A DNA stretch of 64,000 bases from Pseudoduganella armeniaca (GTDB taxonomy: Bacteria > Pseudomonadota > Gammaproteobacteria > Burkholderiales > Burkholderiaceae_D), in NCBI RefSeq assembly GCF_003028855.1, contig NZ_CP028324.1, forward strand, positions 434,001 through 498,000. The letters are read 5' to 3'. The notes beneath the pieces were generated by a model that saw only the letters and a list, made by a program, of their open reading frames with translations, searched no databases and was not told the origin of the DNA. Shown piece by piece: positions 8,320 through 18,099 of this stretch (its first letter is position 1; the number at the start of each line of letters is the position of its first letter). A program made the position numbers and the translations under genes.

Positions 8320-9117
8320 ATGACCACTGAACACGGGGGGCACGCAGCCCCGGCAAACGCCACCGAATACATCCAGCACCACCTTTCCCACCTGCAAAGC
8401 GCTGACGGCGCCATCAACCTGGATACGTTCTGGATCTCGCTGATCCTGGGCTTTGTATTCCTGGGCGTGTTCTACATGGCGTCCAAGCGCGCCACCGCCG
8501 GCGTGCCGGGCAAGCTGCAGAACTTCGTCGAATGGGTCATGGAACTGGTCAACGACACCGTCAACAGCGCCTTCCACGCGAAAAGCAACGTCATCGCCCC
8601 GCTGGCGATCACCATTTTCGTCTGGGTCTGGCTGATGAACGCGATGGACTTCCTGCCGGTGGACCTGCTGCCGAAAATCCTGGAATTCTTCGGCGTCTAC
8701 AAGCTGCGCGTGGTCCCGACCGCCGACGTGAACCATACCTTCGGCATGTCGTTCGGCGTGTTCCTGTGCATTATCGGCTTCTCGATCAAGGCCAAGGGCG
8801 CCGGCGGCTACATGAAGGAACTGTTCACGGCACCGTTCCATGCGCACGGCATCGCCGCCATCTTCCTGGCACCGGTGAACTTCATCTTCCAGATGCTGGA
8901 ACTGTTCGCCAAGCCAATCTCGCTGTCGCTGCGACTGTTCGGCAATATGTACGCCGGCGAACTGATTTTCATCCTGATCGCACTGCTGCCATGGTGGGCA
9001 CAGTGGCTGCTGGGTGGTCCATGGGCAATCTTCCACATCCTGATTGTGACCCTGCAGGCTTTCGTCTTTATGGCCCTGACGGTCGTGTACCTTAGCCTCG
9101 CGGTTGAGAAGCACTAA
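8320..9117 (+). CDS. atpB: F0F1 ATP synthase subunit a
   Basis: A 265-residue integral membrane protein forming the proton half-channels. The essential arginine is in ISLSLRLFGNMYAGE near residue 207, the family signature. Length fits betaproteobacterial AtpB. There is no clear Shine-Dalgarno site before ATG 8320. Confidence 0.97.
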   Translation: MTTEHGGHAAPANATEYIQHHLSHLQSADGAINLDTFWISLILGFVFLGVFYMASKRATAGVPGKLQNFVEWVMELVNDTVNSAFHAKSNVIAPLAITIFVWVWLMNAMDFLPVDLLPKILEFFGVYKLRVVPTADVNHTFGMSFGVFLCIIGFSIKAKGAGGYMKELFTAPFHAHGIAAIFLAPVNFIFQMLELFAKPISLSLRLFGNMYAGELIFILIALLPWWAQWLLGGPWAIFHILIVTLQAFVFMALTVVYLSLAVEKH

Positions 9118-9181
9118 TTCGCAATATTGTTTTCACTTTTTCGGTATCTGTAGTTTTTTTAAATCTTAGGAGAAATCTCAA

Positions 9182-9463
9182 ATGCAAGCTCTGATCGCAC
9201 AAGTACAAAGCATGACCGTTCTGGCCGTCGCAATCATCATTGGCCTGGCAGCCATCGGCACCGCATTGGGCTTCGCAATCCTGGGTGGCAAGTTCCTGGA
9301 AGCTTCGGCACGTCAGCCTGAACTGATGCCACAACTGCAAACCAAACTGTTCGTTATCGCCGGTCTGCTGGACGCGATCTCGATGATCGGCGTTGGTGTG
9401 TCGCTGCTGTTCACGTTCAACAACCCGTTCCTGACCGCCCTGACCACCGCCGTAGCTCAGTAA
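9182..9463 (+). CDS. atpE: F0F1 ATP synthase subunit c
   Basis: A 93-residue two-helix hairpin that forms the rotor ring. The polar loop ARQPE is at residues 43-47 and the proton-carrying Asp is D64 in GLLDAISMIGVG. An Asp rather than a sodium-type site suggests proton coupling. A strong TAGGAG site precedes the ATG, in keeping with the high copy number of this subunit. Confidence 0.98.
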   Translation: MQALIAQVQSMTVLAVAIIIGLAAIGTALGFAILGGKFLEASARQPELMPQLQTKLFVIAGLLDAISMIGVGVSLLFTFNNPFLTALTTAVAQ

Positions 9464-9500
9464 TAACGCTCCAACCGGGGAAACTTTTTAGGAGCAAGGT

Positions 9501-9971
9501 ATGAACATCAATGCGTCTCTCATCGGTCAGATGATCACCTTCGCGGTGCTCGTCTGGTTCTCGATGAAATTCGTCTTCCCGGCGCTCAACAGCGCGCTGG
9601 ATGAGCGTGCCAAGCGTATTGCGGACGGTCTGGCTGCGGCCGACCAGGGTCAGGCCTCGATGGCGGCCGCTGAAAAGCGTGCCGCGGAAGCCCTGGCCTC
9701 CGCCCGTGACGAAGCTGCCCAGCGCGTCGCGGACGCCGAAAAGCGTGCTCAGCTGATCGCTGAAGAGATCAAGGCCAACGCCAAGGCCGAAGCGGACCGC
9801 ATCATCGCGACCGCCAAGGCCGAAGCCGACCAGCAAGTCACCCAGGCCCGCGAGCAACTGCGTGCCCAGGTCGCCGACCTGGCTGTGAAGGGCGCCGAGC
9901 AAATCCTGAAGCGCGAAGTCAACGCGTCGGCCCACGCCGACCTGCTGAACCGCCTTGCGACCGAGCTGTAA
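9501..9971 (+). CDS. atpF: F0F1 ATP synthase subunit b
   Basis: A 156-residue stator subunit: one N-terminal membrane helix (about residues 5-25), then a long charged Ala/Glu/Lys-rich helix expected to form the dimeric coiled-coil stalk. TTAGGAG lies before the ATG. The stop is two bases from the atpH start. Confidence 0.97.
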   Translation: MNINASLIGQMITFAVLVWFSMKFVFPALNSALDERAKRIADGLAAADQGQASMAAAEKRAAEALASARDEAAQRVADAEKRAQLIAEEIKANAKAEADRIIATAKAEADQQVTQAREQLRAQVADLAVKGAEQILKREVNASAHADLLNRLATEL

Positions 9972-9973
9972 TC

Positions 9974-10507
9974 ATGGCTGAACTCGCAACCGTCGCCCGT
10001 CCTTACGCGGAAGCTCTCTTCCGCGTAGCCCAGGCTGGCAACCTCGCGCAGTGGTCCGATCTGGTGTCCGAACTGGCCCAGATCGGTGCCCATCCCGAGG
10101 TGCTGGCATATGCCCGCAACCCTAAAGTGTCCGACAGCGATGTGGCGTCGGTCATCCAGGGCCTGCTGAAATCGCCGCTTAACGCGGAAGCGAACAACTT
10201 CCTCTCGATGCTGATCGAAAACGGCCGCATCGAACTGCTGCCGGAAATCGGCGTGCAATTCCACGAGCTGAAAAACAGCGTGGAAGGCGCGGCGGATGCC
10301 GACATCACCAGCGCATTCGACCTGGATGCTGCCCAGACGGCAGGCCTGGTCGCCACACTGGAAAAGAAATTCGGCCGCAAGCTCAACCCAAGCGTCACGG
10401 TGGATCCATCGCTGATCGGTGGCGTACGCGTGGTGGTCGGCGACGAAGTGCTGGACACTTCGGTACGCGCCAAGCTGCAACAGCTGCGTGTCGCGCTGGT
10501 GTCGTAA
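9974..10507 (+). CDS. atpH: F0F1 ATP synthase subunit delta
   Basis: A 177-residue soluble stator subunit joining the b stalk to the top of F1. The N-terminal ATVARPYAEALFRVAQ block and the C-terminal IGGVRVVVGDEVLDTSVRAKL block are characteristic. It follows atpF after two bases, so it is probably translated by coupling. Confidence 0.97.
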   Translation: MAELATVARPYAEALFRVAQAGNLAQWSDLVSELAQIGAHPEVLAYARNPKVSDSDVASVIQGLLKSPLNAEANNFLSMLIENGRIELLPEIGVQFHELKNSVEGAADADITSAFDLDAAQTAGLVATLEKKFGRKLNPSVTVDPSLIGGVRVVVGDEVLDTSVRAKLQQLRVALVS

Positions 10508-10586
10508 GACATCCGCGTAGCCGCCGCCCGCTTCGGCAGACCCTTATACCCTCGCGCAAGCTGAGAGAAAACAATTAGGAGTTAGT

Positions 10587-12128
10587 ATGCAACTCAACCC
10601 ATCTGAAATCAGCGAGCTGATCAAGAGCCGGATCCAAGGCATTGATGGCGGCGCTGAAGTGCGCAATCAAGGCACCGTTATCTCGGTTGCCGACGGTATC
10701 TGCCGCATCCACGGTCTGTCCGAAGTGATGCAAGGCGAGATGCTGGAATTCCCTGGCAACACGTTCGGTCTGGCAATGAACCTGGAGCGCGACTCCGTCG
10801 GCGCCGTCATCCTGGGCTCCTACGAGCACATCTCCGAAGGCGACACGGTCAAGTGCACCGGCCGCATCCTGGAAGTGCCGGTCGGTCCGGAACTGCGCGG
10901 CCGCGTCGTCAACGCCCTGGGCCAGCCGATCGACGGCAAGGGTCCGGTCGTGACGCAACTGACGTCGCCAATCGAAAAGATCGCACCGGGCGTTATCGCC
11001 CGTGAGTCCGTGTCGCAGCCAATGCAGACCGGCCTGAAGTCGATCGACGCGATGGTGCCGATCGGCCGTGGCCAGCGTGAGCTGATCATTGGTGACCGCC
11101 AGACCGGTAAATCGGCTGTCGCAGTCGACGCGATCATCAACCAGAAGGGCCAGGGCATGACGTGTATCTACGTCGCCATCGGCCAGAAGGCATCGACCAT
11201 CAAGAACATCGTGCGTTCGCTGGAACAGCACGGCGCGATGGAATACACGATCGTCGTCGCCGCTTCCGCTTCGGAATCGGCCGCCATGCAGTACATCTCG
11301 GCCTACTCCGGCTGCGCGATGGGCGAATACTTCCGCGACCGCGGCGAAGACGCGCTGATCGTGTACGACGACCTGTCCAAGCAAGCTGTTGCCTACCGTC
11401 AGATTTCCCTGCTGCTGCGCCGCCCACCAGGCCGTGAAGCGTACCCAGGCGACGTGTTCTACCTGCACAGCCGCCTGCTGGAACGTGCAGCCCGCGTGAA
11501 CGCCGACTACGTCGAAGCCTTCACCAACGGCGCCGTCAAGGGCAAGACCGGTTCGCTGACGGCACTGCCGATCATCGAAACGCAAGCGGGCGACGTCTCG
11601 GCCTTCGTGCCGACCAACGTGATCTCGATTACCGACGGCCAGATCTTCCTGGAAACGTCGCTGTTCAACGCCGGTATCCGTCCTGCGATTAACGCCGGTA
11701 TCTCGGTGTCGCGCGTCGGTGGCGCTGCCCAGACCAAGGTCATCAAGGGCCTGTCCGGCGGTATCCGTACCGACCTGGCACAGTACCGTGAACTGGCTGC
11801 GTTCGCGCAGTTCGCTTCCGACCTGGACGAATCGACCCGCAAGCAGCTGGAACGCGGTGCCCGCGTGACCGAACTGCTGAAGCAGGCACAGTACTCGCCG
11901 CTGTCGATCTCCCTGATGGGCGCATCGCTGTTCGCCGTCAACAAGGGCTTCCTGGACGACGTGCCAGTCAAGTCGGTCCTGGCGTTCGAAGCCGGCCTGC
12001 ACTCGTACCTGAAGACCAAGCAAGCCGCTCTGCTGTCCAAGATCGAAGAAACCAAGCAACTGGACAAGGACGGCGAAGCTGCGCTGTCTGCCGCCATCGC
12101 TGATTTCAAGAAGTCGGGCGCATTTTAA
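10587..12128 (+). CDS. atpA: F0F1 ATP synthase subunit alpha
   Basis: A 513-residue F1 subunit with noncatalytic nucleotide sites. The P-loop GDRQTGKSAVAVD is near residue 170 and the ALPIIETQAGDVSAF block is further on. A TTAGGAG site precedes the ATG. Length is exactly as in relatives. Confidence 0.99.
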   Translation: MQLNPSEISELIKSRIQGIDGGAEVRNQGTVISVADGICRIHGLSEVMQGEMLEFPGNTFGLAMNLERDSVGAVILGSYEHISEGDTVKCTGRILEVPVGPELRGRVVNALGQPIDGKGPVVTQLTSPIEKIAPGVIARESVSQPMQTGLKSIDAMVPIGRGQRELIIGDRQTGKSAVAVDAIINQKGQGMTCIYVAIGQKASTIKNIVRSLEQHGAMEYTIVVAASASESAAMQYISAYSGCAMGEYFRDRGEDALIVYDDLSKQAVAYRQISLLLRRPPGREAYPGDVFYLHSRLLERAARVNADYVEAFTNGAVKGKTGSLTALPIIETQAGDVSAFVPTNVISITDGQIFLETSLFNAGIRPAINAGISVSRVGGAAQTKVIKGLSGGIRTDLAQYRELAAFAQFASDLDESTRKQLERGARVTELLKQAQYSPLSISLMGASLFAVNKGFLDDVPVKSVLAFEAGLHSYLKTKQAALLSKIEETKQLDKDGEAALSAAIADFKKSGAF

Positions 12129-12195
12129 GCGTTGTGAGTGACCCGGCGTTCCAGCAACGCCGGGTCCTCATCCATCGCAGAAGGAGTAAGGACTC

Positions 12196-13071
12196 ATGGC
12201 AGTAGGCAAAGAGATACGTGGCAAGATCAAGAGCGTAGAAAATACGAAGAAGATCACGAAGGCGATGGAAATGGTCGCCGCATCGAAAATGCGCAAGGCG
12301 CAGGATCGCATGCGCGCCGCCCGTCCCTACGCGGACAAGATTCGTGTGATCGCGACGAACCTGGCAAGCGCCAATCCGGAATACACGCACCCGTTCCTGG
12401 CCGAAGCCCAGGGGACGCAAGCGAAAGCCGTGGGGTTCATCATCGTCACGACCGACAAGGGTCTGTGCGGTGGCCTGAACACCAACGTGCTGCGCCAGGT
12501 GACGGCGAAAACCCGTGAGCTGGAAAATGCCGGCAACAAGATCGAAGCCGTGGCGATCGGCAACAAAGGTTTGGGTTTCCTGAACCGCGTCGGCGTGCCC
12601 GTGGTGGCACAGGCGACCCAGATCGGCGATACGCCGCACCTGGACAAGCTGATCGGCCCCGTGAAAGTAATGCTGGAGAAGTTCCAGGAAGGTAAGCTGG
12701 ACGCCGTCTACCTGTGCTACACCAAGTTCATCAACACGATGAAGCAGGAACCGGTCGTCGAGCAACTGCTGCCGCTGACGGCGGACAAGCGCGCCACCGA
12801 CAAGTCGGCCCACCAGTGGGACTACATCTACGAGCCGGACGCAGCGACCGTCATCGACGAACTGCTGGAACGCTACGTGGAAGCGCTGGTGTACCAGTCC
12901 GTGGCGGAAAACCTGGCGTCCGAGCAATCGGCGCGTATGGTGGCGATGAAGGCCGCCAGCGACAACGCCGGTAACGTCATCGGTGAGCTGAAGCTGGTCT
13001 ACAACAAGACCCGCCAGGCAGCAATTACCAAAGAACTCTCTGAAATCGTGTCCGGTGCGGCCGCGGTTTAA
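12196..13071 (+). CDS. atpG: F0F1 ATP synthase subunit gamma
   Basis: A 291-residue central shaft subunit. Conserved N-terminal IRGKIKSVENTKKITKAMEM and C-terminal YNKTRQAAITKELSEIVSGA helices form the rotor coiled coil. AAGGAG precedes the ATG. Confidence 0.98.
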   Translation: MAVGKEIRGKIKSVENTKKITKAMEMVAASKMRKAQDRMRAARPYADKIRVIATNLASANPEYTHPFLAEAQGTQAKAVGFIIVTTDKGLCGGLNTNVLRQVTAKTRELENAGNKIEAVAIGNKGLGFLNRVGVPVVAQATQIGDTPHLDKLIGPVKVMLEKFQEGKLDAVYLCYTKFINTMKQEPVVEQLLPLTADKRATDKSAHQWDYIYEPDAATVIDELLERYVEALVYQSVAENLASEQSARMVAMKAASDNAGNVIGELKLVYNKTRQAAITKELSEIVSGAAAV

Positions 13072-13101
13072 ACGAATTTAACTATATTTGAAGGAACGAA
13101 C

Positions 13102-14502
<1,401 letters not shown>

Positions 14503-14509
14503 TCGAGAT

Positions 14510-14534
14510 GGCCCCACGTGATGCACGTGGGGCC
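14510..14534 (+). promoter_or_regulatory. Hairpin between atpD and atpC
   Basis: Perfect 11-bp arms (14510-14520 and 14524-14534) with the loop ATG. It has no T-run, so it is more likely an mRNA stability or partial attenuation element that sets lower epsilon output than a full terminator. Confidence 0.7.
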
Positions 14535-14554
14535 GTTCAACCTTAGGATTGACA

Positions 14555-14980
14555 ATGGCAAATACTATTCACGTCGACGTGGTCTCGGCAGAAGAGCTGA
14601 TCTTCTCCGGCGAAGCCACGTTCGTCGCGTTGCCGGGCGAGCAGGGCGAGCTGGGTATCTACCCGAAGCACACGCCGCTGATCACCCGTATCCGTCCGGG
14701 CGCGGTACGCATCCAGGTTCAAGGCAAGGCGGAAGAAGAGTTTGTCTTCGTTGCCGGCGGCCTGCTGGAAGTGCAGCCGAACGCCGTGACGGTACTGGCC
14801 GACACCGCGATCCGTGGCGCCGACCTGGATGAAGCCAAGGCACAAGCCGCCAAGAAACTGGCGGAAGAAAACCTGGCCAACAACAAGACCGGCATCGACT
14901 ACGCGAAAGCCCAGGCGGAACTGGCAGCGGCCATCGGCCAGCTGGCAGCGATCGCCAAACTGCGCCAGACCAAGCACTGA
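14555..14980 (+). CDS. atpC: F0F1 ATP synthase subunit epsilon
   Basis: A 141-residue regulatory rotor subunit: N-terminal beta sandwich (VVSAEELIFSGEATFVALPG) and C-terminal Ala-rich helices that can inhibit ATP hydrolysis. ATG 14555 is preferred to a TTG two codons earlier because TTAGGA is better spaced. It is the last gene of the operon. Confidence 0.97.
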   Translation: MANTIHVDVVSAEELIFSGEATFVALPGEQGELGIYPKHTPLITRIRPGAVRIQVQGKAEEEFVFVAGGLLEVQPNAVTVLADTAIRGADLDEAKAQAAKKLAEENLANNKTGIDYAKAQAELAAAIGQLAAIAKLRQTKH

Positions 14981-14996
14981 TCTGGATGCATCCAAG

Positions 14997-15024
14997 AAAA
15001 GCAGCCTGCCGGCTGCTTTTTTTT
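14997..15024 (+). terminator. Rho-independent terminator of the atp operon
   Basis: A stem GCAGCC/GGCTGC (15001-15006 and 15011-15016), extended by AAAA/TTTT, is followed by eight T. Confidence 0.93.
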
Positions 15025-15053
15025 ACCTTGCTGCGTTAGCAAAAAGGAACGTC

Positions 15054-15998
15054 ATGCGCCTGCTGTCCGTCTTCCGTTGCGCCACCGTGTTGCCGCTGCT
15101 GGTCGCCGCCGCCGCCCAGGCGGCCGGACCCAAGGTCAATGACCTCAGCATCGCATTCGACGAGTTTTATGGCCGCACCGAATTCATGTCGCTGCCGGCG
15201 CGGGTGGACGAGTTCCGGCGCAGCGTCGGTGCGCGCTTTCCCCAGTTTTATGGCGACGAGCGCATCCAGTTCTCGCACGCCGAGCAGGACGAACGGATCG
15301 GCGCGGCCATCGTCAGGTACCCGGCCATGCGCGATGGTTACCTGCGCAAGGCACGCACGTTCGGGGCGCAACTGTCCGGCTACGTGACGGCGTTCCAGGC
15401 CCGCTTTCCCGACTACCGCTACGACGGCGAGATCTGGCTGCTGCACTCGCTGGGCGAGATGGATGGCGGCACGCGCACGCTGGCCGGCAAGGCATACCTG
15501 ATCTTTGGCGCCGACGGCCTGGCGCGCTTTCACGCAGGCGGCGACGACGGCGCCTTCTTCCACCATGAGCTGTTCCATACGTACCATGAGCCGGCGCTGG
15601 CGGCCTGCGCGGACAGCGTCGTATGGAAATCGTTGTGGACGGAGGGGCTGGCGGTCTATACCTCGCAGCAGATGCATCCCGAGGCCAACGACAAGGAACT
15701 GCTGACGGACTTCCCGGCGGGCACGGTGGCAAAGACCAAGGCCGTGCTGCCGGCCGCCTGGGCCCAGCTGGACAAGGTGCTGGACAGCACCGACCCGCAG
15801 GTCAACGCCAGCCTGTTCCAGCTGAGCAGCCGCGACAAGAGCCTGCCGCAGCGGCGCGGCTACTACCTGGGTTACCTGGTGGCGCAGGAAGCGGCGAAGA
15901 CGCGTGACGTGGCCGAGCTGGCGAAACTGGGCTGTGGCCCGGCGCGGGAACTGGTGACAGCGACGGTGCGCAAGCTCAAGGTGGCAACGGGGCGCTAG
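15054..15998 (+). CDS. Secreted HExxH protein, putative zinc peptidase
   Basis: A 314-residue protein with a signal peptide (residues 1-24, ending AQAAG). HELFH at residues 171-175 and a Glu in LWTEGLAVY about 22 residues later resemble the two metal-binding parts of gluzincin metallopeptidases, and the general look is like DUF2268-type proteins. The substrate is unknown and activity is inferred only from the motif. ATG 15054 is preceded by AAAGGA. The gene follows the atp terminator and is closed by a class 1 palindrome. Confidence 0.65.
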   Translation: MRLLSVFRCATVLPLLVAAAAQAAGPKVNDLSIAFDEFYGRTEFMSLPARVDEFRRSVGARFPQFYGDERIQFSHAEQDERIGAAIVRYPAMRDGYLRKARTFGAQLSGYVTAFQARFPDYRYDGEIWLLHSLGEMDGGTRTLAGKAYLIFGADGLARFHAGGDDGAFFHHELFHTYHEPALAACADSVVWKSLWTEGLAVYTSQQMHPEANDKELLTDFPAGTVAKTKAVLPAAWAQLDKVLDSTDPQVNASLFQLSSRDKSLPQRRGYYLGYLVAQEAAKTRDVAELAKLGCGPARELVTATVRKLKVATGR

Positions 15999-16007
15999 CA
16001 AACCCGT

Positions 16008-16061
16008 GGTGACAGGCTCCGATCTTCGGGCCGGGCGGCCCGAAGATCGGAGCCTGTCACC
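16008..16061. repeat. Class 1 intergenic palindrome, copy 2
   Basis: Perfect 25-bp arms (16008-16032 and 16037-16061) with a 4-nt loop. It starts GGTGACAGGCTCC and is followed by GGTGTT. It lies between the convergent HExxH and lipoprotein genes. The inner stem differs from the other copies, but pairing is kept. Confidence 0.92.
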
Positions 16062-16077
16062 GGTGTTCGGGCCATTT

Positions 16078-16629
16078 CTACTGGCACAAGCCAAACGCCT
16101 TGCGCTCCGGGAACCAGCGATAGGTAAAGGTGCGCAGCGGATACTTGTCGCCGCCAATGACCAGCGCCGGCGGCGTCAAATCAAACCGTTCCGGCAGCTT
16201 GGACTGGACGCGCAATCGCGCCCGCCACTGCGTATGCTCTGAATTGGCCACGGCGATCAGCAGCTTCGGCACCCCTTCGATCGAATCGACGATTTCCGGC
16301 CGCGTGTCCGTGCCGCGCGAATAAAACGTCACGACTTCGGCGCGGGCGATGCGCTCGCCTTTCGGCTGGGTGACGGGATAGCTCAACGTGGCGAACTGCG
16401 CCTTGGTGCCGCGCGGCAGCAGGTACACGAGGCCGAACTCGGCGCCGCCGTCCGGCAGCGTCACCGGGCTGGTTGCCGTCACTGTGATGCCGTCCGGCAG
16501 GTCGAAGCGGGACGTTTCCACGTATTCCGAGCACGCTGGGGTCTTGGCCATGTACAGCTGGACAGGCTGATAATCGTTGCAGCCGGACAGCGCCAGCAGC
16601 AGGGTGGTCAAAAGCGCGGTGCGGCGCAT
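16078..16629 (-). CDS. Putative lipoprotein
   Basis: A 183-residue protein with a signal peptide and lipobox LLALSGC at residues 10-16, so it is probably lipidated at the Cys and anchored in the inner or outer membrane. I do not recognise the mature domain. The open frame continues far upstream but the lipoprotein start at 16629 is the sensible one. The neighbours give no functional clue. Confidence 0.75.
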   Translation of the reverse strand: MRRTALLTTLLLALSGCNDYQPVQLYMAKTPACSEYVETSRFDLPDGITVTATSPVTLPDGGAEFGLVYLLPRGTKAQFATLSYPVTQPKGERIARAEVVTFYSRGTDTRPEIVDSIEGVPKLLIAVANSEHTQWRARLRVQSKLPERFDLTPPALVIGGDKYPLRTFTYRWFPERKAFGLCQ

Positions 16630-16721
16630 GGCAAGGTCATCCGTTAACGAGAAGAGCGCCAGTGTAGCGTACCGCCGGACCTTGTGACAGGTCACCCGGC
16701 GGCCAATGGATGTCGGAGCCT

Positions 16722-17193
16722 GGCAACGAATGTCGATGTTGCGTTCACGGCCCAGGTGCTGGACACGGCCGGCGCGATCGTCGGCTCGGCGCCCGGACCC
16801 AAACGCGGTGCAGCTTCCTGGACGACCAGGATCTGAACACGTGGGAGACGGTGCCACGCTGCTGGACGTGAATGGCGACGGGCGCATCGATCGTATCGTG
16901 CTCACCTTGACTGACGGTGCCAAAGACGACGAAGATGGCCTTGTCAACGGGACTATTGTCGCCCCGCGCCCGCTCGCGTTCGACACGACGGCCCTCGGCC
17001 AGGTAGACAGCGTCAAGCGGCCGCTGGCGACCGCTGCTACGCGAGGACGCCAATGAGGCGGCGCAGAAGGCGGCGCTGGCCGGTAGCGTGTTCGCATCAT
17101 CTGCAACAGGTGCAGCTGGTCGGGTGCGCGCACGGCGCGGCGGCCACGGCTGCGGATCTCAACGCCGTGTACGGCACGCATTTCACGTTGTGA
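16722..17193 (+). pseudogene. Decayed paralogue of the Calx-beta surface protein gene
   Basis: Pieces match the C-terminal half of the 18100-21255 protein in order but in different frames. FTAQVLDTAGAIVGSAPG resembles its LQAQLLDSAGNVLTQAPG. DGATLLDVNGDGRIDR and DEDGLVNGTIV match DGATLLDTNGDGRVDR and DEDGIANGTIV. EDANEAAQKAALAGSVF resembles TANAAEAAQRAAGAGNVF. Finally LQQVQLVG and TAADLNAVYGTHFTL match the extreme C-terminus. The join between GSVF and LQQVQLVG skips about 440 bp relative to the intact copy. Frameshifts plus this deletion make it a remnant. Confidence 0.85.
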
Positions 17194-17199
17194 GGGTTC

Positions 17200-17874
17200 A
17201 TGACCGAACGAAATACTGGACGTTACATCGAGTTGCTGGCCGCGCTGGCGGCCAGCTGGCTGGCGCTGGGCGCGGCGTCGGCGGCCGAGATGGATGCACC
17301 GGTCAACTACGCTGGCGCCCATCTGGGCGCGAATAGCTTGCGCGACTGGAATGCCCGGGTCGACTTCGGCTTCGGCACCGCCTTCGATGGCCAGGCCGAA
17401 CTGAAACGCGGGCTGCATGGTGGCCTGCAGTTCGGCCGCCAGGCCGGCCATGGCCGCTACGAGGTGGAGTATGAACGGGGCCGCATCCGCGTGCAGCGGC
17501 TGACCCTGGCGCCGCTCAGCGAGGCGGTGGACGGCAGCGGCCATTACGACGCCGTGTTTGCCAACGTCTACCGGACTGACCGGCTGGGCGACACGCTGGA
17601 CAGCTTTGTCGGCGGCGGTATCGGCTGGGGCCGTGTCAAGCTGCCGCAGCTGAACCTGGGCGAAACGTGCGCATGCTTCGGACCCGCGTCGAAAAGCGGC
17701 TTTGCCTGGCAGCTGCGCGCGGGCCTGGCCTATCGCATCACCTCGCTGGAGAGCATCGCCCTGCAATACACCTGGCTGAATCTGCCGAAACCGGCGCGTG
17801 ACGGCGAGCCGTCCGTGCAGTACGAGCGGCGCCGCTTTGGCGCGCTGTCGCTGGGTTATCTGCGCCAGTTTTAA
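17200..17874 (+). CDS. Outer-membrane beta-barrel protein
   Basis: A 224-residue protein with an N-terminal export signal (ends near ASAAE) and alternating strands ending in an aromatic residue (GYLRQF), typical of small outer-membrane barrels such as OmpA-like or opacity-type porins. Two close Cys (CACF near residue 160) may form a loop disulfide. It starts seven bases after the stop of the pseudogene, so it may once have been co-transcribed with the upstream copy. Specific function is unknown. Confidence 0.65.
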   Translation: MTERNTGRYIELLAALAASWLALGAASAAEMDAPVNYAGAHLGANSLRDWNARVDFGFGTAFDGQAELKRGLHGGLQFGRQAGHGRYEVEYERGRIRVQRLTLAPLSEAVDGSGHYDAVFANVYRTDRLGDTLDSFVGGGIGWGRVKLPQLNLGETCACFGPASKSGFAWQLRAGLAYRITSLESIALQYTWLNLPKPARDGEPSVQYERRRFGALSLGYLRQF

Positions 17875-17952
17875 ATTGATCAAGTCTTGTTGCTGTACGG
17901 CCACAAGAAAATGCCGGCTGCCCCATCCGAGGGCAGCCACTAGACACAGGCT

Positions 17953-17981
17953 TTGATTGCCGTACGGCAACGTAGTATGCT
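17953..17981 (+). promoter_or_regulatory. Candidate promoter for the Calx-beta protein gene
   Basis: TTGATT (17953-17958) and TATGCT (17976-17981) are spaced 17 bp apart, about 120 bases before the start codon. Confidence 0.45.
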
Positions 17982-18099
17982 GTCTTTAGCGGCCTCATCC
18001 GCTATCCCGCCACGTCGTTCGCGTCCCTCCCATCCGTTGTCCTGTCGCCTGAACGTGGGCGCCTGTCGTTTTCGCTAATATCCCGCCACGAGGTTTGCC

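Noticed and set aside
14510..14534. Two CACGTG cores in the atpD-atpC hairpin as further parS sites
   Set aside because: The flanks do not match the parS consensus and the symmetry is explained by the stem-loop.
16630..17970. A 630-residue minus-strand frame ending in the lipoprotein
   Set aside because: Only the last 183 codons have a signal peptide and sensible composition; the rest is antisense to the pseudogene and barrel gene.
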